The notes beneath the pieces are model-generated. The model ran no database searches, had not been told where the DNA came from, and worked only from the letters and a program-made list of their open reading frames with translations. This document shows, in pieces, positions 1 to 11,495 of a stretch of DNA of 64,000 nt; the stretch's first letter is position 1, and the number at the start of each line of letters is the position of its first letter. The stretch is from Dermatemys mawii. Its lineage: Eukaryota; Chordata; Testudines; Dermatemydidae. The DNA is taken from positions 18,510,246-18,574,245 of the forward strand of contig ML677335.1 of assembly GCA_007922305.1 (NCBI GenBank), written 5' to 3'. A program made the position numbers and the translations under genes.

Positions 1-539
1 TCTAAAGTTTTGCTAGACTTGGCAGATAATTTTGTTTTCAGTAGTGCTGTAGTTGATAATTCTTTGAACAGTATGTTCCTGAAGACCCCTTGAGCACTGT
101 ATACATAGTCCTTTGTCTCCTTTTTATTAGCAAAATGATTGCGACTTTCTCATATTTCCCAATTGCTAGTATTGACCTCATACCCAATATTCTCTTGTCC
201 ATTGTGTATTGCCACCACACTTGTAGCTATGACTGTGTCTTTCAATTGACTTCCTTCATGGGCAATTTTGACAGTGTATCTGGTAACTCTTCAGCATTTA
301 TCCTTTCTGATTAGCGTAATGTGAGGAATTGCTATAGGTCTTCGAACTCATAGTCTTTGACATTTTGGATTACTTCATTGTTCTGTTCCATCTGAGTAGC
401 TAATGAATTTGGCTTTGGCAGTTGTTGTTTGAAAGTACTGAGATCTTTAGTTTCTCCTTCTTTCAGAACAGATTGCATAGCATTTATTTGTAATGGCTTC
501 ACTTGCCCTGATCCTTAGTTTTTGCTGGTGCTCCATTTC
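1..539 (-). other. Degraded tail downstream of the gag remnant
   Basis: On the minus strand this lies immediately downstream of the gag-like remnant. All frames are interrupted. A short stretch reading YKCGGNTQWTREYW (about 210-250) faintly resembles a retroviral CCHC zinc knuckle with its last cysteine lost, which would fit a nucleocapsid position, but this is weak. No protease or polymerase motif is visible before the window edge. Confidence 0.25.
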
Positions 540-1545
540 AATGGGCAGTATTCAGTTTTTCCAACAAAAGTTCATCAGATACATTTAAATACTCTAAGTA
601 TGGTTTTAGGTCAGCTGTAATAGTCTCATTATGTAACCTAGACAAAATGAACTGTAGAAACTGACATTGGACCAAGACTGATACTTTAGTATAGGCTCTG
701 TCTTTGATGCAAAGATTATTTTTTTTTGAAGAGCTATTGCACACACAAGGAAATCCAATGGAGTTTCTTTAGGTGCTTGAACTGCTTCAATTAACTGCTT
801 CAAAATAATAGAAATCAGTGGCATTTTCTTCAGAATAATGTGTCTGTAGGATCTGACTTAGTTTGAGCAATGTGAGGTCACTCTTGCCCTCCAGATAACT
901 TCAGAGTTTTAATTCTGGGCTGACTGCACAAATTGCACTTTCTATAATTTCTGGCCCTGGATAAACTGTTCTTTAATCCCTTTTCAGTTTGGCATTCCAG
1001 ACTACTATATTTAACTTGTCCTTTTGTGTGGAATAACCAATCTGACCTGTAACTCTGAAATCTTTCCAAGTACTAATAGCAGATTTTAATGGATCTGAAG
1101 CTGTTTCCTTATTACTGTCATTTTCAGTAGGCTGCACTGATTCATTTCTCATCCTCTTAGCTCCAAATTGTGTTATTGTCTTTTGAGGCTGCAGCACTAC
1201 CTGTTCCATGTTCTGACAAACTAGCAAAACTTCTTTCTACTCCTAAGAGGGATTTTCCTGTTTTGCCTTTTCTGGCTCTGATTTGTCTTTCCCTTCCTGA
1301 GTCCGATCCTGAAAGTGATCCTTCAGATGGAGCAAGATGGACATTCCTTCGTCTCCCATTGAGCTAACAGATTCACACTCTAAATGCTGGAGAATATTCT
1401 TGGTCAAACCTCTGGCTTTTGATCCTTATCTCTGACCATCCTTGGTGATTTGCTGCCATTCAGTCACACTCAGGAGATTCTGCTCTGCTAGGAGCCACAG
1501 GCACCTCTCAGTCTCAGGCAACAAGTTGTTAATCACCATGATTTC
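540..1545 (-). pseudogene. Endogenous retrovirus gag remnant (capsid region)
   Basis: Minus-strand frames from about 1545 down to 540 read as one Gag-like protein broken by several stops and frameshifts. The upstream part (1535-1230) is a matrix-like stretch with few stops. From about 1100 a capsid-like block begins with the motif TWKDFRVTGQIGY. It is followed by SYLEGKSDLTLLKLSQILQ, then EAVQAPKETPLDF, which matches the Gag major homology pattern (Q-x3-E-x3-DF). It ends with DLKPYLEYL and ELLLEKLNTAH before a stop near 540. Gag packages the genome in intact retroviruses; this copy cannot be functional. No LTR or pol is seen on either side, so the provirus is truncated or extends off the window. 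The retroviral class is uncertain. An epsilon-like or fish/amphibian-like ERV is my guess from the motif style. Confidence 0.6.
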
Positions 1546-2576
1546 GTGGCCTAGTCAACTGCATGCCTTCAAATGAACCCAGAAAAAATAATCTCAATGG
1601 GGCCTCCGTATTTGTTATACCCTTAATTACAAGACCCATCTTTTCAAAGAGAACATTGTTTATTCTGGGAATTCAAACCTTTTGCTTTAGGAGCTTCTTG
1701 CAGAGAAGGACCTCCTTTTTGCCCAGTGACAGGCTAGCTTTTTCATATACATGGAACACTCTAGCTTCTAAGGTAGCTCATTCAGTGCATGTCCATGCTG
1801 CTCTTAAAGGGGCAACTCCCACTTCTCATTATATTTATATCTCTATTAAGAGAAATATGTACAATTATAAACAATATATAAACAAATATTCAAAAGTATT
1901 ACTAAATATAAACTTTACAAATCTTTTTTCTGAAACATCTGTTCCAGGGACTTCACACAAGCTATAGCAATTTTTATACATATGTGCTATGGTCATCATT
2001 TTCAAAATCAAATAGTGGGACGCTTTTGTTTTAGGTTCATGAAATCTACTTGAATTCACTATTTTAAACCATATGTAATTAGATTTCAGATCAATATGCC
2101 ATGGTTTCCTAACTGTATGAAACCATATGTTATTTACTTATGAAATCCATATGGCTGTGGTGACCATATAGATGAGGGAAGTGAGGGATGGAAGAGCCAG
2201 CATGTAGTCACTGCATTTCCCAATTCTCTTTGGGCACACAGCAGGGTGCTTGCACTGACGAACCTGGCTTGAGTAAATAGATGTGCATCACTGTGCTGTT
2301 GCCTGACAAGTTATGACATGTTTTGGCCTTAAATGATACTTAGCTTGAAATACTTACTATGTGATGAGAGTGACATGGGGGTTGTACAAAATATTAGATG
2401 AAAAGTAGAAAATAAGGGCAAAATGGTGTTAAATTCCTGGGAGACATAAAGATCTTAATTCTTCCCACTGAATCCACTCACAAAATAAATACTTTATTTT
2501 GCTCCTTAATTTTGGTGCACTGGGTTGGCAAATATATTGGTGGCTGCTACTTTGCGATCTCTAGGGTTTGGAGGTC
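1546..2576. other. AT-rich interval, no gene seen
   Basis: This lies between the gag remnant and the PLE insertion. A 134-codon open frame on the plus strand (1563-1967) shows no recognisable domain or favourable start context, and I treat it as chance. Its left part may be the 5' leader of the retroviral remnant, but no LTR end could be found. Confidence 0.4.
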
Positions 2577-2590
2577 TCTAGATCTCAGAA
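2577..2590 (+). repeat. Left target-site duplication of the PLE insertion
   Basis: The 14 bases TCTAGATCTCAGAA here recur exactly at 3805-3818 on the other side of the insertion. This shows that everything between entered as one unit by retrotransposition. Confidence 0.9.
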
Positions 2591-2674
2591 TCAGAGGGGT
2601 AGCCGTGTTAGTCTGGAATTGCAGAAGTGACAAAGAGTCCTGTGGCACCTTAAAGACTAACTGAAATTTTTTCA

Positions 2675-2712
2675 GAGCATGAGCTTTCGTGGGCTAATAC
2701 CCACTTCGTCGG
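2675..2712 (-). ncRNA. Hammerhead-like ribozyme motif in left PLE arm
   Basis: Read on the minus strand the order is CCGACGA, an extra A, a GUGGG/CCCAC hairpin, GAAA, then GC-UCAU-GC followed by UC. This matches the hammerhead layout (CUGANGA, stem II, GAAA, short stem III, UH cleavage site), with U4 changed to C and one inserted A. Hammerheads are known in the terminal repeats of PLEs. No convincing stem I pairing was found, so activity is doubtful. Confidence 0.4.
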
Positions 2713-2819
2713 ATGCATGCAGTGGAAGTATCCAGGGGCAGGTATAAATAGGTAGGCAAGAACCAGGTGGGAGATAACAAGGTTAGTCCAATCAGGCTGA
2801 ACCAGCTTGTTATCTCTAA

Positions 2820-3659
2820 TCAGGGAGGGTGAGGTGTTCCTCTAGCAGCTGAACTGGAGGTGTGAATAGCGAGAGAAGAAAAGCTGCTTTTGTAGTTAGC
2901 TAGCCATTCAAAATCTCTATTCAGTCCCAAATTGATAGTGTCAAATTTGCAAATGAATTGCAGCTCTGCAGTCTCTCTTTGCAGTCTGGACTTGAAGTTT
3001 TTTTGCTGCAAAATGCTGACCTTTAAATCTTCTATGGTGTGTCCGGTGAGGTTGAAGTGCTCTCCTACAGGTTTTTGAATATTGCCATTCCTGATATCTG
3101 ATTTGTGTCCATTTATCCTTTTTCGTAGGGACTGTCCAGTTTGGCCGATGTACATAGCAGAGGGACATTGCTGGCACATAATGGCGTATATTACATTGGT
3201 AGATGTGCAGGTGAATGAACCAGTGATGGTGTGGCTGATCTGGTTTGGTCCTGTGATGGTGTTGCTGGTGTAGATGTGTGGGCAGAGTTGGCATCGAGGT
3301 TTATTGCATGGATTGGTTCCTGAGTTAGAGTTGTTATGGCGCGGTGTGCTGTTGCTGGTGAGAATATGCTTGAGGTTAGCAGGTTGTCTGTAGGCCAGGA
3401 CTGGCCTGCCTCCCAAGGCCTGTGAAAGTGAGGGGTTGTTGTCCAGGATGGGTTGTAGATCACTGATGATGCGTTGGAGAGGCTTTAACTGAGGACTGTA
3501 GGTGATGGCCAGTGGTGTTCTGTTGTTTTCTTTCTTGGGCTTGTCTTGCAGCAGCAGGCTTCTGGGTACACATCTGGCTCTGTTGATCTGTGTCCTTATT
3601 TCCTTGTGCGGGTATTGTAGTTTTGAGAAAGCTTGGTGGAGATCTTGTAGGTGTTGGTC
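2820..3659 (-). pseudogene. PLE GIY-YIG endonuclease frame, 5' truncated
   Basis: This frame is open for about 280 codons, from the inner edge of the right arm to a stop at 2820, with no conventional ATG start at its 5' end. The first 80 codons correspond to the linker after the missing reverse transcriptase. Next comes a Cys-rich knuckle, CNKPRCQLCPHI. The GIY-YIG nuclease core follows: NVIYAI in the GIY position, MYIGQTGQSLRKR with the YIG motif and its arginine, GEHFNLTGHTIED, RETAELQFI with the presumed metal-binding glutamate, and LNLGLNRD-like residues near the end. In PLEs this nuclease nicks target DNA for priming. The domain looks uninterrupted, but without a reverse transcriptase or a start the copy cannot move itself. 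The absence of stops agrees with a young insertion. Confidence 0.8.
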
Positions 3660-3717
3660 TCTGTCTGTTCTTGCCTACCTATTTATACCTGCCCCTGGAT
3701 ACTTCCACTGCATGCAT

Positions 3718-3757
3718 CCGACGAAGTGGGTATTAGCCCACGAAAGCTCATGCTCTG
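3718..3757 (+). ncRNA. Hammerhead-like ribozyme motif in right PLE arm
   Basis: This is the inverted copy of the motif at 2675-2712, here on the plus strand, so it is antisense to the element's coding strand. It has the same CCGACGA core variant, GUGGG/CCCAC stem, GAAA and short GC/GC stem. Confidence 0.35.
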
Positions 3758-3804
3758 AAAAAATTTCAGTTAGTCTTTAAGGTGCCACAGGACTCTTTGT
3801 CACT

Positions 3805-3818
3805 TCTAGATCTCAGAA
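3805..3818 (+). repeat. Right target-site duplication of the PLE insertion
   Basis: Exact second copy of TCTAGATCTCAGAA, matching 2577-2590. Confidence 0.9.
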
Positions 3819-4588
3819 AAGGTTCAGGAGTGGCACAAAGGGAATTAGTCACCCATACAATCTCCTACTGATACCAAGGTGGTGTGGAACATGCTCACTC
3901 TTATTGGTCCTTGAATAATACTTTAACTGTTTGGACAGCAGCCACCAGGTGAGAGAGATTAATATCATTCTGGAGTTGCTGGTTATGGCTACATAGTTAA
4001 GATTGCATTGACTCTAGATTTATATCAAACTATATAATGCTTATTTGTGAATATAAGATCAGCCCTCTCAAGTAATATGAGTCACTTTTTCATTCAACTC
4101 CTTATTCTCTTGCAAACTGATGACTATAATCTTTCCCCCTTGGCCCAGACCACTGCCACATCCCCCACTCAAGTCCTTTTAAAACACCATTGACAAAATC
4201 ACCTTCCCAGTGCATTCATCTTATCATGTTGCACTGCACCCCCCTTTCCATTGCATTAAACTTAAACTGCTGGTCCTTGCCTTACATCACTGCTCTGTGA
4301 CCCCGCCCCTTGTCTCTTACAATAATGGCAGCTTCCCCTAGGCACCTTCCTCCATGCATAGAAATCCCAGCCCCAAATCAGTTTTTACAGCCACTGCTGT
4401 TTTCCTTCAGATCTCTTCTTAAGACCCACTATTACTGTGACCTTCATAATAAACTACCCAATGATAGTGTCTAGATAATATCCAGATAGCTAGCCAGTTT
4501 TTGATTCGGTATTAACTCTTGTTCACTCATCTCATATAAAAAGAAAAAAGTCCTCCACCCCTACTACCTAAATAATGTGTTATCTTGT
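3819..4588. other. Interval without gene
   Basis: Ordinary non-coding sequence. A pyrimidine-rich stretch lies at about 4110-4420. No frame, RNA or transposon ends recognised. Confidence 0.4.
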
Positions 4589-4727
4589 TAGGGTGACCAG
4601 ATAGCAAATGTGAAAAATCGGGACACGGGGTGTGTGTGTGTGTGGGGGGGGGTAATAGGAGCCTGTATAAGAAAAAGATCCAAAAATTGGGAGTGTCCCT
4701 ATAAAATCAGAACATCTGGTCACCCTA
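4589..4727. mobile_element. Miniature hAT element (AGGGTGACCAGAT family)
   Basis: A 139-bp non-autonomous element. It starts TAGGGTGACCAGAT and ends ATCTGGTCACCCTA, perfect 14-bp terminal inverted repeats. Flanks TATCTTGT (4581-4588) and TATCTTAT (4728-4735) form an 8-bp target duplication with one mismatch, the size made by hAT transposases. The inside carries a (TG)n and G-run simple repeat at 4628-4651. A second copy is at 15151-15255. Confidence 0.85.
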
Positions 4728-7700
4728 TATCTTATACTTCTCTTACTGTCACCCTCTGTTCTGTTTTTCCCCCCTGTTGTGTCTTGTTCCTATTTAGATT
4801 TTAAGCATTTTGGTGCAGGAAGTGTCTTATGTTTGTACAGTATACAGCACTAGGGCCTGATCATTGCTAGGGTCTTTGAGTGCTACTGTAGTGTAAATAT
4901 ATAATGTTTTTTTGTATCAACATATTATACTTCTGGACGCTGAGGGTCAAGGAAGGGATTCTGATAATGCAGAGTTCGGAGGGGACTCTGCTCTGCCCTG
5001 CCAAGACCACAGCATTCCTTTAGGCACAAAATATCATTAGCCCTGCTGCAGTCCAGAATGCCCTTTGTAACCTCACTGTCATGGAAGTAAGCGAGCAGGC
5101 CATGACAGCAATGCTACAGACAGGTCCCTGTGCTGCCACTCCTGCCTTCTCAATTATCCCAGCTCCTGATTATCTGAATAAAATCTGTATCCCCCGTGTC
5201 ATTTGGATAATCGAGACCATATTGTATATTCATTAATCTTTCCCTCCAACATACGCTTCCCTAGGTTGATTCAAATGAAGCCCAAATCTTTCATGAAAGT
5301 TCCATATAAAAATAGTAGAAGGTTTATATTTCCAATTTTCTCGTTGTTGTTTTTTTAAAATACCTGGATCCCTGAAGGATCAGTTCAGAAGATACAGTGA
5401 TACAAATCTCAAAATCCTAGAATCTTTTTCTTTAATCAAAGGATCAAGTTTAAAGCTTGAAGTTGATAAAATGTGAAAACTCCCTGGGAAGCTCAACAAT
5501 GAAAAAAATTCACTCAAGTCCAATAGGAAATTTATCTGCTTCTAACATTTTGCAGTCCTTATGCCAAGAGGATGTCTATTTTAAACTGTAAAGCATCTGG
5601 TTAATGTATTGCTTATAACTTTCCCCCTAGTCAAGAACAGTATCATAATTAATTGCTAAACATTTTAAATTAATTCTTCAGCCAAGTCTAATTGATATTT
5701 TCAAAGGAGGCTTAACATACTACCAGTGCAATATCTAGTGGGTAACTAAAGAACCCTACGTGTGTAATGTTTTTCCTCTGAACATGTGTATTCTAGAAAA
5801 TGAAGTTCCCAGCAAAATGAAACACACATGAATAGGACAAAACATTCTGAAAACGGTGAGAATTACCAGGACAAACAGCTTTTTCTATGCATTAAAAGCC
5901 CCAAAATGTATGTGATGGCTATCATTGCATTGTATTGTATTTGCTACAACCCCCTATACAATGCAACAACTGATGGAGTCTATAAAAACAGTGAGGAATA
6001 TGAACTATTTCTGAATGTGACAAAAACAGGGTGTAAGTGGACATCTTGATTAATGGACAAACTGTAGAGGTGGTAGATGAATTGCAGTTTCTGAGATTGT
6101 ATATATCCAACCAAGGAGGCTGTTCCAAAGAAATCAAAAGATAAGGGATTGCTTGCTCAACTTAAGACAATGTGGCATCTCAAGATCTAAGAAAGTGTGA
6201 GTGGTGAAAAGTCTAATTTTTTCCCATAGCAATTTATGAGTGGGAATTGTGGGAAATTAATGCTGCTTACCAGAAAAAATAAATTGTTAAAATATGGTGC
6301 TGGTAAAGACTCTTGAGTATCTCCTGGATGGGGAATAAAAAAAGAATGACTGTTAGAAATATTGGAGCAAAACAAACCCTGATGTCAGAAACCAACAGAT
6401 GTAAACATATGTATTTGTATCACATTAGCCACAGAGATGGAAATAAACCTGCAGAAAATTACTGTGGAAGGAAAGGTCCAGGGGTATCATAGTGGGAGGG
6501 AGTGGGAATCACCAGAGAGGTGATGGATGGTGTGCAGCAGATCACTGGAGGATCAGCTGCTGAGTGCTCTGTTAGGGATGGATCTGCTATGTCACTAATT
6601 TTCAGACTTGAACAAATAGATTTACTTGTATCCACATATGAACCAGTCTGTAGTTAATAGTGTTGTAAGTTTTATGAGAAAATCAAAGTAGAACTCGGGA
6701 CTAAAATTCTTGTTTGTATACTGGATATCAACCCAATTGTTCCAAGGAAAAAAGAATCTAATTATAGTAAAACATATAGCCATGTCTTTCAATATACTGC
6801 ACGTGTTGTTGTCGTACAGCATGCTGATGAATGCGGGGGAAAATAAAAATAAAAAATGTTTACTTAGGATTTTAAATATTATAGCTTGGAACCAGTTTAA
6901 CCCCATTCTTTCATAAGACATCATTACCATACATTTTCAACTACTGTATTTGCGAGACGTTTATGGTAACTAATTATATCTGGAATGGTGTTTGACTACA
7001 CCATGGTCTGATTACACATTATCTGAGATTGTGAAAATATGTAATGTTTCCCTGAAGATTTTTAAATAGTGTGTTTTCACTGAAATGTAGGGCCAAACCC
7101 TAGCTTCATTTTCTTCAGCTGAGCTAATCCGATTTTAACTAGGTTAGGATCCAGCCCAACGTGAAGAGAATAACCTCACTGAATATAATATTTTCTCAAA
7201 AAATTAACTAGAATATTTTTTCACATTTTCTGAATAAATATGTTCATGGAACTATATAGATTTTCATTCAAAGGAATGTGATTTACTAGGGCTGGCAGCT
7301 TTTGATAGAAATCAATATTTTTGTTTTAGCTCTAATGCATTTTAAGTTTTACTGATATATATCACACCAATATATTTTTGTAGTTGAAACATTTACTGTA
7401 AGTAAATTCCTCAGTCCTGTATTTGTCATGCTTTGAATTTACCCTGAGTGAGATTAGACCCAGGCATTTCTTTATATCACTACTGAATAATAACTAAAAC
7501 CGAGTCGATATTTTTAAAAAAGGAAAAATAAAAAGACATCGTGGACCTGAATGATCCAATTGTCTAATTAGGGGTATAATTATGACTCAACATCTATTTG
7601 CCATTTTAAAATAATTTAGCAAATGTTTTTAACTTAAAACATGCATCCCTTTAATACAGCAACTATGCTAAACCACTTCAGATTATCCGCGTGCCTTAAT

Positions 7701-9700
7701 TTGAGGAAGGCAGAGATGCTTGATTTGAATATGCTGTCATACTGCTACATTGGCATCACATATGCAAAGGATAGAGACTTATAAAGGAGACCTCACATTA
7801 AAATTAAAATACTGACATCAAGGAATATTTAACTGAGACAAAGCAAAAGTATGACTCAAAACTTCAGTTTGACTTTTATTTAGAACCAAGTGTTTGTTTA
7901 CCTTGTATAATTATTGGTGAAAACTGCAGTGCTATCTTAATCAGGAAATTTCTATGTCCTCCTTCATTTATCCCTGATTTATTAGTTGTTTTTGTAAGAT
8001 TTGGTTGTACTTTCCATACATAGTGTGCTAGACTGACAAAAAGCCAAAACATTTGTTAGCAACAGAAAAGCTCTGAGAGTTCTTGTATATGTTCTCAGTT
8101 AACACCATGATGCATTGAAATGATTTATTTAAATTTATAATAAAAATGTGGAGTTGCAACTGTATATTTTCTTTCCTTGGTTGATTTTGTTTTTCAATCT
8201 GCCTCAATTTACTAGCTGCAGCAGTCCACTTTGTCTGGTCCACTCTGAAACTTTCATCTTTCTTTTTCAACAATCCTTTGGTTATGAATAACTATGGAAG
8301 TGAAGGATCTGCATTTCAGTAAAGGTCACTAAAGCACAAGCATGATGTCCTCATTCTCATAGAAAAATAGCAAACACATTTTGTTAATGCATTGAAGTGT
8401 TTTACTCAGAAGGCAAACTGTAGTAAATTTCTGCCAGCAATAAGATTATGAGAAATCATTTTCTATGCCCTCTCTATGGAAATCTAGAAAAAACAATATT
8501 TTTACTCCAGAAAATTACTGCTTGATATATTTGTATTGAAATATTCTCTCTGGTTTACAGTCAAGCAGTAAATTATCTTGTGTAAGTATCCTTACGTTGA
8601 CTTGCTCGTTCTTACGTTTGTGAAATAATTGGCTTATACCTTCTAATGTTCTAGTTCTGAGTATCTGATTATTCCTCTTGTTTGGTCCTTGGACTTTTGC
8701 TCATTTTGTATCTTCCCACCATTCATATTTTAGACTTTTGGAATCCCTGAGTTAGCAAATATAAGCTTTACATTTATGGCATATTATGGATACTTTAAAT
8801 TGATTTGTGTTTTAGTTGATGTGTGAAGCACGCTGAGAACATTAATATAAATAGATATTGATATCTGGTTTAAGAATAGGCCTGCAAAATAAGGGTGAGG
8901 GGCTGCATGTCCCCAACCCCCTGTTGACTTCAGTGAGAATTAAGATTGTTCAGCATTTCACAGGAGCAGGCCCTAGATAGGAAGCTCAAAATGTCACTTC
9001 CATTATAATTCTAAAATAAAAGTAGACGAAGAGGCAAACGATGTAGATTTGGATGGTAGGAATAGGACAGAATATATAATTTCAATGGTGCATGAAATGA
9101 TCCTTTCATTGATTCTCTCCAGATGAATGTGAGGAAGCAGTAAATAGATTTTTAAAAGAACAGAAAATTGTAACATTAAGAGTGGCCTCATGCTTTGTTT
9201 GCATACACAAACTTCAGATTTCTTCAAGTGCATGTTTTGGGTGCAGAAGAAATGCAGGATTTGGACCCAATTAATATGTTTGTATAGTTTGTTTTGTAAC
9301 TGGGGTTTTGTTTAGATAAATAGAAGTCTATATTGTGTGTTTCTCTGGAATCTTTCCTTGATTTAGATATTTAATAATCCTCTCAATAGCATTTTAATGA
9401 AGCTGGTAAATTGTCTTTGTTTGAAAACTACTTTTTCTTCACAAGGTTTAAACAGAACTCACCATTTCCTGCTAAATTATTTCAGAAAAAATCAGATCTC
9501 TAGTTTCACTTCCCCTCCCTGAATTCTGAGGTTATTCTGATAATTGCTGACATTTTCCGAGCATATATGTAAAGATTAGGTTACTGTAATTTAAGCATAT
9601 TTGTTCCAATAGGCCTTGTAACTTGAAACGTGAGAAGAGGGGGAGGTGGTTGAATAGCCTCCTCCCAGATTATTTGGATGGTTCACAAGTCCCTTTAATG
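4728..9700. other. Long AT-rich interval, no gene
   Basis: Five kilobases with only short chance frames and no clear splice-bounded coding exon. Small segments near 7090-7165 and 8900-8985 (CTTCAGTGAGAATTAAG, GGAGCAGGCCCTAGA) look like worn copies of short palindromic repeats common in sauropsid genomes. Nothing else recognised. Confidence 0.5.
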
Positions 9701-9918
9701 TAGTGGTTCTCAAACTTGTGTACTGGTGACCCCTTTCACACAGCAAGCCTCTGAATGCAACCCCCTTTACAAATTATAAACACTTTTTATATATATTTAA
9801 CACCATTATAAATGCTGGATGCAAAGCAGAGTGAGGCTAACAGCTCATGACTCCCCCCCCTCATGTAATAACCTTGTGATCCCTTGAGGGGTCCCGACCC
9901 CCAGTTTGAGAACCCCTT
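9701..9918. mobile_element. Miniature hAT element (GGTTCTCAAACT family)
   Basis: A 218-bp element with inverted ends TAGTGGTTCTCAAACT and AGTTTGAGAACCCCTT. The 8 bases CTTTAATG occur at 9693-9700 and again at 9919-9926, a perfect hAT-size target duplication. It has no coding capacity and must have been moved by a transposase in trans. I recall this family as common in turtles. Confidence 0.9.
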
Positions 9919-9926
9919 CTTTAATG

Positions 9927-10832
9927 TAAGAAATTGCATTTCAAAATGATAAATAAAGGAATACTTGCTTAAATTCACTGACGTATTTGCATCAGGGATT
10001 TTAAACAAGTGTTGATAATGAGGGTGAAGTTTCCACGAAGCCATTCAGCAGCCATTATCAGTAGGGCACATTATTCAGACTTTGATAATGTGTCTATTTA
10101 GTTAGCCCAAGTTCAGACTGTGAATATGGGTCATTCAAGATCCGGAAACCTATCCCTGATTGGATTCTTAAAATTTTATTTTTTAAAAATGTTTCATTTT
10201 TCTGGTAACTTTTTGCAGGGTTGATTGAATATACATAACTTAGGAAAGTCATCATCATCCTTTTAAGAAAATTAAATGGTTGGTCTCCTTAATCAGTGTA
10301 ACTACATAGTCAGCAATGAATGTTTGGTTGACTGGGTTACTCTCCACATGAATCTTATTTTTGCTGCTTCTTTTCTGGAAAGTAACTGAATAGCTGTAAT
10401 CCAGTTATACTCCTACATACTTCCACAAACTGCCTTTTCAGCTGCCAAATGCTGACAAGTAATTTTGATTGAATAGTTTTTGCTTGGCACCCGAATGATA
10501 CAGAAATAGGGTTGCAATTGACAGTCATGAATACAAGGGAACAATTTTCAAGGACAGGTGTGCATATCAGCCAGGTCTGTGAAGAACATGTAGAGGCAGC
10601 GTCCAAATAAACAGTCCTGAAAAGGTGAAATGTTGTGGTTTACTAGTGACAACACACTTCAGGTAAACCTCTAAACTGGCCTTACAGACAAAATCCAACA
10701 TACAGCCTCATAATGAGTCACATTAACAAATTCAGAGATAAATAGCACAGCAGAGCAATTGGTTGTGAACAGCCTTCTCTTCTAATAGAGATTGATAAAT
10801 AATTGCTCATGAAACAGCTGTTTACTAGGTAT
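9927..10832. other. Interval without gene
   Basis: AT-rich non-coding DNA. Minus-strand open frames at 9787-10044 and 10355-10606 have no recognisable domains. Confidence 0.4.
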
Positions 10833-11491
10833 TGTGACGGAGTCAGACCAGAAGGATATAGGAGAGTGCTGGAAGGCAGGTATATTAGTCTCAGGATGTG
10901 CAGGTCCCTGTTCCCTGGATAGCCAAACAAAGGCTACTCCAGACCAATCAAGACACCTGGGGCCAATTAAGAACCTTCTAGAAAGGAGTAGAAACAGCTA
11001 GCCTAATTGGGACACCTGAAGCCAGTCAGGGACTGGCTGAAACCAGATAAAAACCTCCCATTTAGTCAGATGGGCTGTGGGTGTCAGGAGCTGTGGAAGG
11101 AAGTTGTGCTGTTGGTGAGACTGAGTGGTGGACAACATATCATACAGAAGGAAGGAGGCCCTGAGGTAAGGGTGAAGTGGAGTTTAAAGAGGTGGGGACT
11201 GCTGTGGGGAAGTAGCCCAGGGAATTGTATTGTGTTTTGTGGGTAAAAGGTCAGCCATCTTAGCTGATACTATTAGGGTCCCTGGGCTGGATCCCAGAGT
11301 AGCGGGTGGGCCCGGGCTCCCCCCTTTTCCATCTTCCATACTGGCCTGTGATGAAGGTAACTCACTAGGTGGTGACTCTTGCCAATTATACTGAGAAAGG
11401 GAGGTCACTCTGGGGCCTAGATGAGTTTCTGAGGCCCTAAATCTGCCAGGAAGCGCAGGACCCACAAGTACAGACTTGGAGCTTTGTCACA
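10833..11491 (+). mobile_element. Solo LTR (TGTGACGGAGTC family)
   Basis: A 659-bp segment starting TGTGACGGAGTC and ending GCTTTGTCACA, with TG...CA termini. It is flanked by a 4-bp duplication, GTAT at 10829-10832 and 11492-11495. Size, ends and 4-bp duplication fit a retroviral or Gypsy-type LTR left by recombination. No internal retroelement genes are adjacent. A block near 11276-11325 (AGGGTCCCTGGGCTGGATCC) is shared with the LTR-like segment at 14900-14946, so the two are related. Orientation is inferred from resemblance to turtle LTRs I remember. Confidence 0.75.
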
Positions 11492-11495
11492 GTAT

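Larger units (their letters stand above)
2591..3804 (-). mobile_element. Penelope-like retroelement with identical inverted arms
   Basis: This 1.2-kb insertion is flanked by a perfect 14-bp duplication. Its sense strand is minus. A 140-bp arm at 2624-2763 is repeated, with no differences that I can find, as the reverse complement at 3667-3804. The left edge carries an additional 33-base head beginning TCAGAGGGGTAGCCGTGTTA. Between the arms lies a GIY-YIG endonuclease frame; the reverse transcriptase part is missing, so the copy is 5' truncated. Inverted or tandem terminal repeats and GIY-YIG endonucleases are hallmarks of Penelope-like elements. The head and arms are very abundant in turtle genomes as I remember them, where they are often reported as a SINE-like repeat. 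Arm identity suggests a fairly recent insertion or templated copying between arms. Confidence 0.85.

Noticed and set aside
1563..1967. 134-codon plus-strand open frame beside the gag remnant
   Set aside because: It is on the opposite strand to the retroviral remnant and has no recognised motif. Probably chance.
2591..2760. Independent tRNA-derived SINE followed by a second SINE in reverse at 3667-3804
   Set aside because: A single 14-bp target duplication encloses both ends, and the coding frame lies between them, so it is one Penelope-like insertion rather than two SINEs. No convincing tRNA A and B boxes were identified.
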